Assembly: GCA_030148365.1 (NCBI GenBank)
Contig: JASBTO010000080.1
Location: forward strand, 1 to 8,653
Reading direction: 5' to 3'
DNA length: 8,653 bases
From: Kangiellaceae bacterium
GTDB taxonomy: Bacteria; Pseudomonadota; Gammaproteobacteria; Enterobacterales; Kangiellaceae
Shown: positions 1 through 6,961 of the stretch, piece after piece
Layout of the letters: each line of letters starts with the position of its first letter
Position numbering within the stretch: the first letter of the stretch is position 1
Notes under the pieces: generated by a model
Databases searched by the model: none
Seen by the model: the letters and a program-made list of their open reading frames with translations, nothing else
What the model was told of the DNA's origin: nothing
Position numbers and translations under genes: made by a program

Positions 1-437
1 TCGCCGGGGCCGATATTGGCAACCCGGTTGGTAAAGAGATTGGCGCGTTGCTGGCTGATCAGTGAGGCTTTGCGGCCCTGGTTTCTCGCCTTCCGGTAGG
101 TGTCCCGGGCTTGCTGCTTTTCCTGGATCTCGCCAACGACAATGCGTTCGCCTATTTGCATCTCAAGCTGGTCGACGGCGGCGTCGTCGGGAAGGGGCAA
201 ACGGTAGATCCCTTCCCGCCAGGCACTGCCGGTATTGCGGAATGTCTGTTGCACCCGGACCCGAACCAGCATGCCGGTCACGGTCATGGTGACCCGGGTG
301 TCCAGCGACACCGCCGGCTCCGCTTGGCCGGCCGCATCAAGTAATAGCAGGCCGGGCCCGGCTTCGGCGTTCGCCCGGACGGTTTGCCAGCTGGCGGCCA
401 CTATCAACACAAGCATCAGCAACGCAATTTTTTTCAT
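1..437 (-). CDS. VIT-domain secreted protein, probable sortase target (N-terminal 145 aa, 3' end off window)
   Basis: The minus-strand frame opens at the ATG at 437-435 and stays open to the left edge. Residues 1-24 form a classic signal peptide: MKK, a hydrophobic core of about 14 residues, then A22-N23-A24 as the likely signal peptidase I site, so the protein is exported. Residues of about 45-145 match the vault/inter-alpha-trypsin (VIT) domain: a 'FRNTG' turn, 'YRLPLPDDAAVDQLEM', 'GERIVVGEIQEK', an 'ARDTY..AR..G..ASL' helix and the closing 'FTNRVANIGPG'. In proteobacteria this domain at the N-terminus usually precedes a von Willebrand A domain. When it also has a signal peptide it is typical of the marine proteobacterial sortase target family, encoded beside a class GN sortase. 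The VWA domain, sorting signal and sortase cannot be seen here, so that assignment is inference; the VIT call is firm. The start is supported by the signal peptide, and only a weak AAGG lies upstream. It lies downstream of the YtjB-like gene after a 173-bp gap, so it probably has its own promoter. Confidence 0.85.
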   Translation of the reverse strand, partial: MKKIALLMLVLIVAASWQTVRANAEAGPGLLLLDAAGQAEPAVSLDTRVTMTVTGMLVRVRVQQTFRNTGSAWREGIYRLPLPDDAAVDQLEMQIGERIVVGEIQEKQQARDTYRKARNQGRKASLISQQRANLFTNRVANIGPG

Positions 438-457
438 GATTCTGCCCTTGTCAGGAT

Positions 458-486
458 TCAATAGAAAAGTCATGACAGAATTACAA
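458..486 (-). promoter_or_regulatory. weak putative sigma-70 promoter for the VIT-domain gene
   Basis: On the minus strand, TTGTAA (486-481, 4 of 6 matches to the -35 consensus) and TATTGA (463-458, 3 of 6 to the -10) are separated by exactly 17 bp. They lie about 20 bp before the start codon at 437. The rest of the gap (438-610) holds no other gene or clear terminator that I can see. The motif quality is poor, so this is only a candidate. Confidence 0.2.
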
Positions 487-610
487 CCCGGCAACAGGGC
501 ACCGGCCTGCCGGAGGCAAGGCTATTTGCGGGCCAATAGTGGCGGAATTGTGGCGGCGGAGGAAGGCGGTCCGGAGCGGGTTTGGTCAGCCCCGGATACG
601 GGCTCGGGCG

Positions 611-1930
611 TTACCGGTGGGAGTTGAGGATGTGGCGGGCCTGCCGTTGCAGGAGATTGGCCAGGGAGGGCGACAGAGTCTGGTTATAGGCCATGGCGAC
701 GGCCGGGCTCTCGTCGGCGAGCCTGATTTCTCCGGCATCGGCGATACCGAAGTTGTGGGCGTTGGTGATGCCGGGCAATGCGGTCCGGGCAAACCGAAAG
801 GCCGGCGCTTTGCTGAAACAGGCAGGTGTCAGCGCCAGTTCACGACAATCGTCGAGGGTCCAGCCGGCATACTGGTCGAGATCAGTCAGCGCGGAGCCCG
901 GCAGCAGGCAGAGTTGTGCGGGGACGCGAAAGTGCCGGAGCAGTTTTTGTAACAAAAGTGCGCAGTGGTGACCTTCCTCACCGGCGGGCCGATGGGAGTT
1001 CCGGGCGCCGAAGATGACTTTCAACTGCCCGTGACGGGAGCCAATCACGAGGCCGTGATAAAGGGTTACGGCACGTCTGAGGCTGCGCAAAAGCCGGCGA
1101 CTGTAGGACAGCTGCCGGTCACCGGTGGGCGAACTTTCAAACGCCAGGAACAAGACCCAGGTCCCGGCGAGGGGAACATCCCGGGCAGGCACCGACTCGG
1201 GCGCCAGCAAGGCTTCCTGGATAATGGGCAGGACAAACTGGGGATCGGGAGTCCCCGCCCGGTCCTCCTCAAGGCTCTGGACGGCATCCTCGCGGTCGCC
1301 GCTGGAAAGTGCGAGGGAGGGTTGGTGGCGCCGTGTCCCGCGCCAGAACCAGAACAGCAGCAAGACACTGCTGCTCCCGAACAGGACCAGGCCGAGGACT
1401 TCGGCCTGGTGGCGCAGCCGGGCATAATCTGCCGCCAACAGGCGGGAATCGAGTTCAAGAAGTAAAAATCCCCGGCCATCATCGTAGCTCACCTGTGCGA
1501 CCACCGGCAGCACCGCCGAAGATTCCGACGGGTTTACGGCGACGGGCTGCGCGGCGTCCGGCTTGGCGTCGTTGGCGGCTGCCTCGATTCCGGCAAGGGC
1601 CGTATCGCGTCCGGAGTCGGCCAGTATGCGTCCGTCTTCACCGTGCACACTGGCACGGCGCACCATCGAGTTGCTCGCCACCTTTTCGACGAATTGCTCA
1701 ATAGCACTTTGATCATCCCTGGCCAGCGCATCGGAAAGGCCGGTGCCGGCAGCGCGGGCCAGTTGCTGGCCGAACTGGCCCGAATGCCCGTGCGCGGCCT
1801 GATCCAGTGCAAGCCTGGCGGTCAGCGTGAACGCGAGGGCCAGAAGGCCGGCCAACAGGATGCCCGCGCCGGCAATCCTGGCCAGGGTCCGGGTCGGCAG
1901 AGAGGATTTGGGGGGATTCAGGTCGCTCAA
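611..1930 (-). CDS. ytjB: YtjB/AhpA-family inner-membrane protein with cyclase-like C-terminal domain
   Basis: The product is 439 aa. Residues ~17-40 and ~175-197 are hydrophobic helices. They bracket a ~130-residue periplasmic segment with a sensor-like 'VRRASVHGEDGRILADSG' stretch and a closing 'GRGFLLLELDSRLL' strand. This N-terminal half and the position divergent from serB match the YtjB/AhpA (SMP_2) family; E. coli YtjB is only a little over 200 aa. The second half is cytoplasmic. Residues ~256-335 ('GTWVLFLAFES', 'LRRAVTLYHGLVIGSRHGQLKVIFGA', 'HHCALLLQKLL') have the strand/helix rhythm of a class III nucleotide cyclase or related fold. The metal-binding Asp positions read A/E and A/R instead, so no catalysis is expected. 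The start is a TTG at 1930: an in-frame stop lies 17 codons-worth of bases or less upstream, and no in-frame ATG precedes residue 89. No clear ribosome-binding site is visible. Function is unknown; a role at the inner membrane is inferred from topology. The family call is moderately sure, the cyclase-like call weaker. Confidence 0.75.
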   Translation of the reverse strand: MSDLNPPKSSLPTRTLARIAGAGILLAGLLALAFTLTARLALDQAAHGHSGQFGQQLARAAGTGLSDALARDDQSAIEQFVEKVASNSMVRRASVHGEDGRILADSGRDTALAGIEAAANDAKPDAAQPVAVNPSESSAVLPVVAQVSYDDGRGFLLLELDSRLLAADYARLRHQAEVLGLVLFGSSSVLLLFWFWRGTRRHQPSLALSSGDREDAVQSLEEDRAGTPDPQFVLPIIQEALLAPESVPARDVPLAGTWVLFLAFESSPTGDRQLSYSRRLLRSLRRAVTLYHGLVIGSRHGQLKVIFGARNSHRPAGEEGHHCALLLQKLLRHFRVPAQLCLLPGSALTDLDQYAGWTLDDCRELALTPACFSKAPAFRFARTALPGITNAHNFGIADAGEIRLADESPAVAMAYNQTLSPSLANLLQRQARHILNSHR

Positions 1931-2025
1931 AGGGGGTCTGCGGTGTCAGGCCGTATTATCAGTCTACCCCGAAGTTACACGATTTCAGGGCTCAGGTCTA
2001 AGCCGTCGGGAGCAGACCGCGATGC

Positions 2026-2055
2026 TCGGCAAGGTCGACGGTTTCGTCGTATAAT
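2026..2055 (+). promoter_or_regulatory. putative sigma-70 promoter of serB
   Basis: A perfect -10 hexamer TATAAT lies at 2050-2055. Upstream at 2026-2031 is TCGGCA (4 of 6 to the -35 consensus) with an 18-bp spacer. Transcription would begin near 2062, giving a leader of about 40 nt before the serB ATG at 2103. The promoter lies in the divergent gap between the ytjB-like gene and serB. Minus-strand initiation for the other gene must come from the same 172 bp, but only an isolated GATAAT-like -10 (1960-1955) is visible for it. Confidence 0.5.
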
Positions 2056-2086
2056 CCGGGCCATACCGATAACAACGACAAGCAGC

Positions 2087-2093
2087 AGGAAGG
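2087..2093 (+). promoter_or_regulatory. serB ribosome-binding site
   Basis: AGGAAGG ends 9 nt before the ATG at 2103. This favours that start over the in-frame ATG at 2124, whose nearest purine run (AGG) touches the codon directly and is too close. Confidence 0.55.
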
Positions 2094-2102
2094 GCCAGGT
2101 TT

Positions 2103-3020
2103 ATGGGGAATCCAACATCCAGGATGGGCGGTAACGGGGCCTGCGCACTTTACCTGACCTGCGAGTCACCGGAACCGCCTGCAACCGCAGCGATTATTGC
2201 CGGCCTCGGAGATTTCCGTCGTCTGCTGGTAGTCGAGCAGGAGGCCCATATCACCGGCATGGGCCGTTGCTGGCGGTTCAGTTCCCGGGAGACTCTTGAT
2301 GTCGACCGGCTGCGGGCCCAGCTTGACCAACTCTCCGAAGCTCTTTGCCTTGACTACTTTCTGCTGTCGGATCGGCCGTCGCTCGCACCGCCAGCTTTGA
2401 TGGTGTTCGATATGGACTCGACCTTGATCGACTGTGAAGTCATCGATCAGCTGGCAATCCATGCCGGGGTCGGGGAGCAGGTGGCCGCGGTCACCGAATC
2501 GGCGATGCGGGGCGAACTGGAATTCCGCGACAGTCTGATGGCGAGAGTGGCGCTTTTGAAAGGGTTACCGTCAGCCGCCCTGGACCGGGTCCGGGAAAAC
2601 CTGCAGTTGAATCCGGGGGTGGCCGATTTGCTGGCCGCCGCAGACGCCAATAACTGCCGGGTCGCGGTGGCTTCGGGCGGATTTACGGTTTTTGCGGAAT
2701 TCCTTCAGGGCAGCCTGCCGATCTGGAAGTTTGCGGCCAACCGGTTACAAGTCAGCAAAGGGCATCTCGAGGGTACCCTGGTTGAGCCGATTGTCGATGC
2801 GGATTTCAAGGCACGGCAACTGCAACAGTGGGCCGAGGAACTGGGCCTGGAATCTGCCCGGGTCGTCGCGGTAGGCGACGGCGCCAATGATCTGGCCATG
2901 CTGGCCGCGGCGGGTCTCGGAGTCGCATTTCACGGCAAGCCGGCGGTCCGGAGAGCGGCTGATGCCAACATCCGGTTCGGCACCATGAACGCTTTGCGAC
3001 TGGTGCTGGGCTGGCACTGA
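2103..3020 (+). CDS. serB: phosphoserine phosphatase SerB
   Basis: SerB hydrolyses L-3-phosphoserine to L-serine, the last step of serine biosynthesis, in the cytoplasm with Mg2+. It belongs to the haloacid dehalogenase superfamily, and all signature motifs are present in the 305-aa product. Motif I is 'FDMDSTLIDCE', with D103 the nucleophile and D105 the acid/base. Motif II is 'VASGGFT', with S191. The conserved Lys is in 'DADFKA' (K236). Motif III is 'VGDGANDLAML', with D259 and D263. The cap region (~115-185) contains the family-typical 'MRGELEFRDSL' stretch. About 95 residues precede motif I, matching the single short N-terminal domain of the ~320-aa enterobacterial enzyme and not the longer double-ACT form of Pseudomonas. 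The gene is divergent from the YtjB-like gene and convergent with ppx, so it is probably monocistronic from the promoter at 2026-2055. No clear terminator follows its stop. Confidence 0.97.
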   Translation: MGNPTSRMGGNGACALYLTCESPEPPATAAIIAGLGDFRRLLVVEQEAHITGMGRCWRFSSRETLDVDRLRAQLDQLSEALCLDYFLLSDRPSLAPPALMVFDMDSTLIDCEVIDQLAIHAGVGEQVAAVTESAMRGELEFRDSLMARVALLKGLPSAALDRVRENLQLNPGVADLLAAADANNCRVAVASGGFTVFAEFLQGSLPIWKFAANRLQVSKGHLEGTLVEPIVDADFKARQLQQWAEELGLESARVVAVGDGANDLAMLAAAGLGVAFHGKPAVRRAADANIRFGTMNALRLVLGWH

Positions 3021-3108
3021 GTCGCGCCTTTTATGCTGAGAGCAGCGCTTGGTAGGGCGATCAGTGGGGACCCGATCCCCTGTCAGTTTGAGACTGGGCG
3101 TGGAGCCA

Positions 3109-4689
3109 TCAATTTTTGTCCGATCCGGAATCTGCGGCGCCTTCTGATGGCGATGGTATATCCCGGCGGGCGGCAGGATCGATAACCAGTGACCAGCCGA
3201 TCCCTGATTGGAGTATACGTTCCTCTTCCAGCTCCGCTCGCAACAACGGGCTTGCCTGCCATTCCTGCTCCGGCAGTATCAGGACCAGTTCCTGGCCCCG
3301 GACTTCCAGACGGGGCGAATAGCGGATCTCGTCATCCCGGTTCAGGTGCAGGACGACACTGAGCCTCAAAATGCGCAGCAACCGGCCGAGGCGGACTTGC
3401 AGGTCGGCATTGCCGAGGGACGGATCAGGTCTGACAATCCGGCGTCGATGATTGTCCAGCAACCACGACAGCACCCGTTTCTGGCGTTGGCTGAATCCCG
3501 GCATGTCGGCGTGCCGGGCAATATAGGCGCTGTGTTTCTGCAGTCTCTGAAAATTGATGGCGAGGCCCAGTTCATGGAGGCGGGCAGCCCAGAGCAGATA
3601 CTTTTTCAGCAGCGGCTCGTCCAGTTGCCAGGCTGTTGCCACCTGTTGCCAGAGTTCAGCGGCAGTCGCTTCGACCCGCGCGGCGTGAACACCATCAAGG
3701 CTGAAGCGTTGAAGGAGGGCGTCGATTGCCTGTTCGCGAATGTCCCGACCGGCCAGATTCTCCTGCAACCCGACCAGCAGACCTTCCCGCAAAGAAGCCC
3801 GGGACAGGGTCATGGAGTCGATGGATAACTGTTCAAACAGCGCGGTCAGTATGGCCACGCCCGGCGCAAAAATTTCCCGTCTGTCAGCCGACAGACCGGG
3901 TAGCTCCAGCCGATCGGCATGGCCCTGTTCAATCAGTACGGGGGCGAGTCCGGACAAACCTTGCGCGGTGATCGGTCCACTGGCCGACTGTGTGTTACTG
4001 AGGACCTGGTGAATGGACTGGATGGTTCCCGAGCAGCCGATTGCCTGTTGCCAGCCCAGTTGGCGGTACTGTCGGGTGATCGGTGCAAGCTGCACTCTGG
4101 CTTGTTCGATGGCGCCGCGAAAACCCGAGGCGGTGATGTGGCCATCGGGGAAAAATTTCTGGGCGGTAATGCAGCCGAGCGCCAGAGAGTCGACCCGGAT
4201 TGCTTCGAAATGTTTTCCGATCACCAGTTCGGTACTGCCGCCGCCAATATCGACCACCAGTGCCCTTTCCAGATCGGGGTGATAATGGGCGACGCCGGAG
4301 AAGATCAGGCGGGCTTCTTCCTGACCGGACACCACTTCTATGCCACAGCCCAACAGTGCTTCGGCCCGGGTCAGAAACTCTTCTGCATTTCTGGCTTCGC
4401 GCAACGTGTAGGTACCGACGACCCGCACATTGTCGGCGGGCAGTGCCTGCAACCGATCCGCAAAGCGGGCCAGGCATTCAAGTCCCCTGTCGATAGCCGG
4501 GGCGGAAAGGATGCCGGCCGCAGAGAGGCCGGAGGCGAGCTGGACCTTTTCTTTCAGTTTACCGATTTGCCGGAAGCTGCCGTCGCCAAATTCGGCGATG
4601 ATCATATGAAAGCTGTTGGAGCCGAGATCGATGACGGCAAACAACTGGTCATTTCCGGATACCGGATCTTGCGGATGAATAGCAGCCAT
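3109..4689 (-). CDS. ppx: exopolyphosphatase / guanosine-pentaphosphate phosphohydrolase (Ppx/GppA family)
   Basis: This enzyme removes terminal phosphates from inorganic polyphosphate; family members also convert pppGpp to ppGpp. The 526-aa product has the full ASKHA-type core: phosphate-1 loop 'DLGSNSFHM' (21-29), the 'GQEEARLIF' box with the catalytic Glu region (122-130), phosphate-2 'DIGGGSTEL' (147-155) and 'GCSGTIQSI' (218-226). It also has the C-terminal HD-like helical domain typical of proteobacterial Ppx: 'SRASLREGLL' (296-305), 'LHELGLAINF' (371-380), 'KHSAYI' (385-390) and 'DMPGFSQRQKRVL' (395-407). Length and the C-terminal extension fit E. coli Ppx (513 aa) somewhat better than GppA (494 aa), but substrate preference cannot be read from sequence alone. 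The ATG at 4689 is the only sensible start, since the next Met lies inside the core at residue 29; just an AGGGG run very close to it serves as a possible ribosome-binding site. It lies 122 bp downstream of fimX on the same strand and could be co-transcribed or driven from that gap. Confidence 0.95.
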   Translation of the reverse strand: MAAIHPQDPVSGNDQLFAVIDLGSNSFHMIIAEFGDGSFRQIGKLKEKVQLASGLSAAGILSAPAIDRGLECLARFADRLQALPADNVRVVGTYTLREARNAEEFLTRAEALLGCGIEVVSGQEEARLIFSGVAHYHPDLERALVVDIGGGSTELVIGKHFEAIRVDSLALGCITAQKFFPDGHITASGFRGAIEQARVQLAPITRQYRQLGWQQAIGCSGTIQSIHQVLSNTQSASGPITAQGLSGLAPVLIEQGHADRLELPGLSADRREIFAPGVAILTALFEQLSIDSMTLSRASLREGLLVGLQENLAGRDIREQAIDALLQRFSLDGVHAARVEATAAELWQQVATAWQLDEPLLKKYLLWAARLHELGLAINFQRLQKHSAYIARHADMPGFSQRQKRVLSWLLDNHRRRIVRPDPSLGNADLQVRLGRLLRILRLSVVLHLNRDDEIRYSPRLEVRGQELVLILPEQEWQASPLLRAELEEERILQSGIGWSLVIDPAARRDIPSPSEGAADSGSDKN

Positions 4690-4698
4690 GCCCCTGTT

Positions 4699-4735
4699 GC
4701 AATTATTGCTGAAACGACAGTTTACACGGTTTCAG
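4699..4735. repeat. two adjacent inverted repeats in the ppx leader region
   Basis: GCAAT-T-ATTGC (4699-4709) has perfect 5-bp arms around one base. It directly adjoins a second inverted repeat, CTGAAAC (4709-4715) and GTTTCAG (4729-4735), with perfect 7-bp arms and a 13-bp spacer. They lie 10-46 bp upstream of the ppx start, in an AT-richer part of the fimX-ppx gap. On the ppx strand a 5-of-6 -10-like AATAAT falls inside the first repeat. There is no T-tract to suggest a terminator, so an operator or leader structure is possible, as is chance. Confidence 0.3.
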
Positions 4736-4811
4736 GAAGTGCGCGCAGCGCGTCTGGCGGCGTCCCTGCGACCTGTTTGGGAATCTGTTTCCCGACCGAT
4801 ATCCGGGCGCG

Positions 4812-6869
4812 TTACTGAAAATCAAACTCCAGATCCGGAGCTGGCGCGCGGATATAGAATCCCTGGATAAAATGACTGCCCATCGGCCAGACCTGGGCCA
4901 GAGCACCGGCAGTACTGACCCAGGTAACAACGACTGACTTGCCGTCTCCCCCGGCTTGCTGGATCACCTTGGCGAGTGTGGCCTGGTCGGCGGGGTCCTT
5001 GATCATGGCCTCCGTCAGGCTGCCATCTGTAAAAACAAAATCCAGATCCAGATGCTCCAGCAGGCTGGTGGATTCGACACTGCCGGTAAAATGAGACAGA
5101 CAGGTGAGGATGCCCTTTTCGCGAACCGTATCGAAAAACTGGGAAGCGCGTTTCAGATAGCCGGCGGCGTCAGTCTCCCTGAGCACAAAGCCGAGGCGAT
5201 TGCTGGAGATGCCGTATTCGGCAATCTTGCTTTCGATGTAATCCCACAGGTCGTCATCGACCAGGGAATCGCTGGTCAGGTTGATCAGCAACTGGGTGGA
5301 TTTACCCGCTTGCTTTTCTTTCTTGAGGGCTGTCAGCGCCAGATCGATAACCTGGCGATCAAACTCGATAGCCATGCCGGCTTTGGAAAGTGCATCAAGC
5401 AAGTTGGCGGGCAGGGACCAATGACCGTCTTCGTCACGCACGCGGGCAGCAGCCTGATAGATTTGTACCTGCTGACCCTTCATTGGCATCAGAGGCTGGT
5501 AGTAGAGCGCGAGGCCTTCACTCTGCACCGCGGCCTGGTAGGCTTCAAGGATATCTTTCTCTCCCTGATCCAGCAGACTGTCGATAGCCGGGTTGTAAAG
5601 CTTGCAGCTGTTGCCGCCCTCCGCCTTCAGGCTCAGGCAGGCCGCATGGGCATTGGCAAATGAGGCGTCGGCATTGGAGTCTTCAAGGTTCAGGGAACAG
5701 ATACCGACACTGAGGGTAATCCGGATGCTCTGTTTGTCGATCTGGAAATATTCCTCGGAAAAGTCGGCAATCATGCTTTCTGTGGCAGAGACAATGGATT
5801 TTGCATCGTGACCGGGTGAAAGGATTGCGTAGGCACTGTCGCCAATATGGGCCAGATAGTCCTTGTCGTCGGCTCGATCCCGTAACCAGTTGGCCACGTC
5901 CCGCATCAGGGCATCGCAGTGGGTAATGCCGTACTTTTCTGTCAACTCCCGAAAGCCGTCGATATCAATATAAAGAACATGTGCCGAGGTGCCTTCGGCT
6001 TTTTCGCCGGACAATGTCTGCATGAAGGCATGGCGATTGTGCAGACCGGTCAGGAGATCATATTCGCTGATTTCCTTGAGTTTCTGTTTCAGGGCTTCGG
6101 CATCGGTGTTATCCCGAATGAGAACCTGGGTACATTCCTCTTCATCATAATTTGCCGGAGACAGGACCATTTCTGCCTCAAAGGCACTGCGGTCCGATTT
6201 GAGGCCCTTGATGGGAAAGGACTGGGTCTCGCCGGTGCTCAGATGCTCCTTGAGCTGGCTTTTCAGGACCGGCTGATCTTCCGCGGCAACTACATCGACC
6301 ATCGGCAAACACAATAGATCATCGGGGCTTTCGAAGCCGAATAACTCCATGTAGGTATCATTGGCATAGATGTGCATGCCTTCATGGATATAGGCAATGG
6401 CGTCCTTGGAGCTGTCCAGCAACAACTGGCAGCGCTTTTCGGCTTCGTGCTGGGCGCGGCTGGATTTCTCCAGTCCGCGAATGGCGGTAATTTTTTCAAG
6501 TTCCCGGCGGACAATCAGGGGCAGAAGCTCGTTCTGATCGCTGGCGAGGGCATCCTGCATGCCGGCTTGAAGCGCTTTGGTGCGCAGATCCTCCGAGTAG
6601 TGGTCGCTGATCAGGATGACCGGCAATTCAGCCTTGGTCCGGCGCACAAGCTTTACCGCCTGAAACGGATTCATGTCGGCCTGATTGTCCCGGGCCAGGA
6701 ACAGATCCCAGCTCTCGGAGTCCAGAGCTGCTTTCAGCTCCTCATCGTTACGGACCGTGGTGGGACGCAAGGCTAGGCCGGCATTCTTGAGGGTGCTGAC
6801 CCTGGATTCGGCGTCATTGGATGAAGCGTCAAGCAACAGACAGCGGACTGTTTTTATGGGTACGGACAT
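4812..6869 (-). CDS. fimX: FimX-like degenerate REC-PAS-GGDEF-EAL c-di-GMP effector
   Basis: The 685-aa product has the four-domain order of Pseudomonas FimX, which binds c-di-GMP and controls type IV pilus assembly and twitching. The REC domain (~7-125) lacks a phosphoacceptor: the normal 'LLD' Asp position reads R60 in 'DLFLARD', and the conserved C-terminal Lys is gone. The PAS domain (~146-260) includes 'DSSKDAIAYIHEGMHIYAN'. The GGDEF domain (~265-430) starts with a good 'YDLLTGLHNRHAF', but the signature is 'GDSAY' (343-347) and no RxxD inhibitory site is seen. The EAL domain (~437-685) has Q-A-A-A-R (472-476) for EAL-x-R, 'SHFTG' for the metal-binding DDFGTG, and 'FTD' for KID. It keeps R476, N530, E565 and 'IQGFYIRAP' (668-676), ligand-contacting positions in the family. 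Neither cyclase nor phosphodiesterase activity is expected; c-di-GMP binding is possible. The start at 6869 has AAGGA 11 nt upstream. The PilZ-like gene lies 92 bp upstream on the same strand. Confidence 0.88.
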   Translation of the reverse strand: MSVPIKTVRCLLLDASSNDAESRVSTLKNAGLALRPTTVRNDEELKAALDSESWDLFLARDNQADMNPFQAVKLVRRTKAELPVILISDHYSEDLRTKALQAGMQDALASDQNELLPLIVRRELEKITAIRGLEKSSRAQHEAEKRCQLLLDSSKDAIAYIHEGMHIYANDTYMELFGFESPDDLLCLPMVDVVAAEDQPVLKSQLKEHLSTGETQSFPIKGLKSDRSAFEAEMVLSPANYDEEECTQVLIRDNTDAEALKQKLKEISEYDLLTGLHNRHAFMQTLSGEKAEGTSAHVLYIDIDGFRELTEKYGITHCDALMRDVANWLRDRADDKDYLAHIGDSAYAILSPGHDAKSIVSATESMIADFSEEYFQIDKQSIRITLSVGICSLNLEDSNADASFANAHAACLSLKAEGGNSCKLYNPAIDSLLDQGEKDILEAYQAAVQSEGLALYYQPLMPMKGQQVQIYQAAARVRDEDGHWSLPANLLDALSKAGMAIEFDRQVIDLALTALKKEKQAGKSTQLLINLTSDSLVDDDLWDYIESKIAEYGISSNRLGFVLRETDAAGYLKRASQFFDTVREKGILTCLSHFTGSVESTSLLEHLDLDFVFTDGSLTEAMIKDPADQATLAKVIQQAGGDGKSVVVTWVSTAGALAQVWPMGSHFIQGFYIRAPAPDLEFDFQ

Positions 6870-6880
6870 GAAGCTTTAAT

Positions 6881-6885
6881 TCCTT
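6881..6885 (-). promoter_or_regulatory. fimX ribosome-binding site
   Basis: On the minus strand AAGGA (6885-6881) lies 11 nt before the ATG at 6869, slightly long but the only good purine run near it. It supports this start. Confidence 0.45.
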
Positions 6886-6961
6886 GTAAATTCATCGCCG
6901 ACCATGCTACTGCACAATCTCTTTGGCGAACACTTGTGCCCCGTGCTTTGCCGAGTAGGTA

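Noticed and set aside
180..215. Apparent frameshift in the VIT gene near 'PLPDDAAVD'
   Set aside because: It came from miscounting a run of four G/C; rereading gives one uninterrupted frame.
588..604. Imperfect hairpin AGCCCCG / CGGGCT just after the YtjB-like stop
   Set aside because: It needs a bulge, is short, and has no T-tract on the minus strand.
472..627. 51-codon plus-strand frame from ATG 472 in the gap before the VIT gene
   Set aside because: No ribosome-binding site, low-complexity composition, no recognisable family, and it overlaps the 3' end of the YtjB-like gene on the other strand.
1955..1960. GATAAT -10-like box on the minus strand for the YtjB-like gene
   Set aside because: 5 of 6 matches, but no -35-like hexamer at 15-19 bp spacing; not listed as a promoter.
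3066..3080. Hairpin GGGGA-CCCGA-TCCCC between the convergent serB and ppx stops, a possible shared terminator
   Set aside because: The stem is only 5 bp and neither strand has a following T-run.
3919..4818. Long plus-strand open frames antisense to ppx (300 codons), fimX (235) and the PilZ-like gene (365)
   Set aside because: They are typical high-GC shadows of well-recognised minus-strand genes and show no domain motifs of their own.
6870..6961. Possible promoter (TTGTGC-17-TGAATT) or sigma-54 site in the gap between the PilZ-like gene and fimX
   Set aside because: Both hexamers match only 3 of 6, and the sigma-54-like GGCAC lacks a GC at the -12 spacing.
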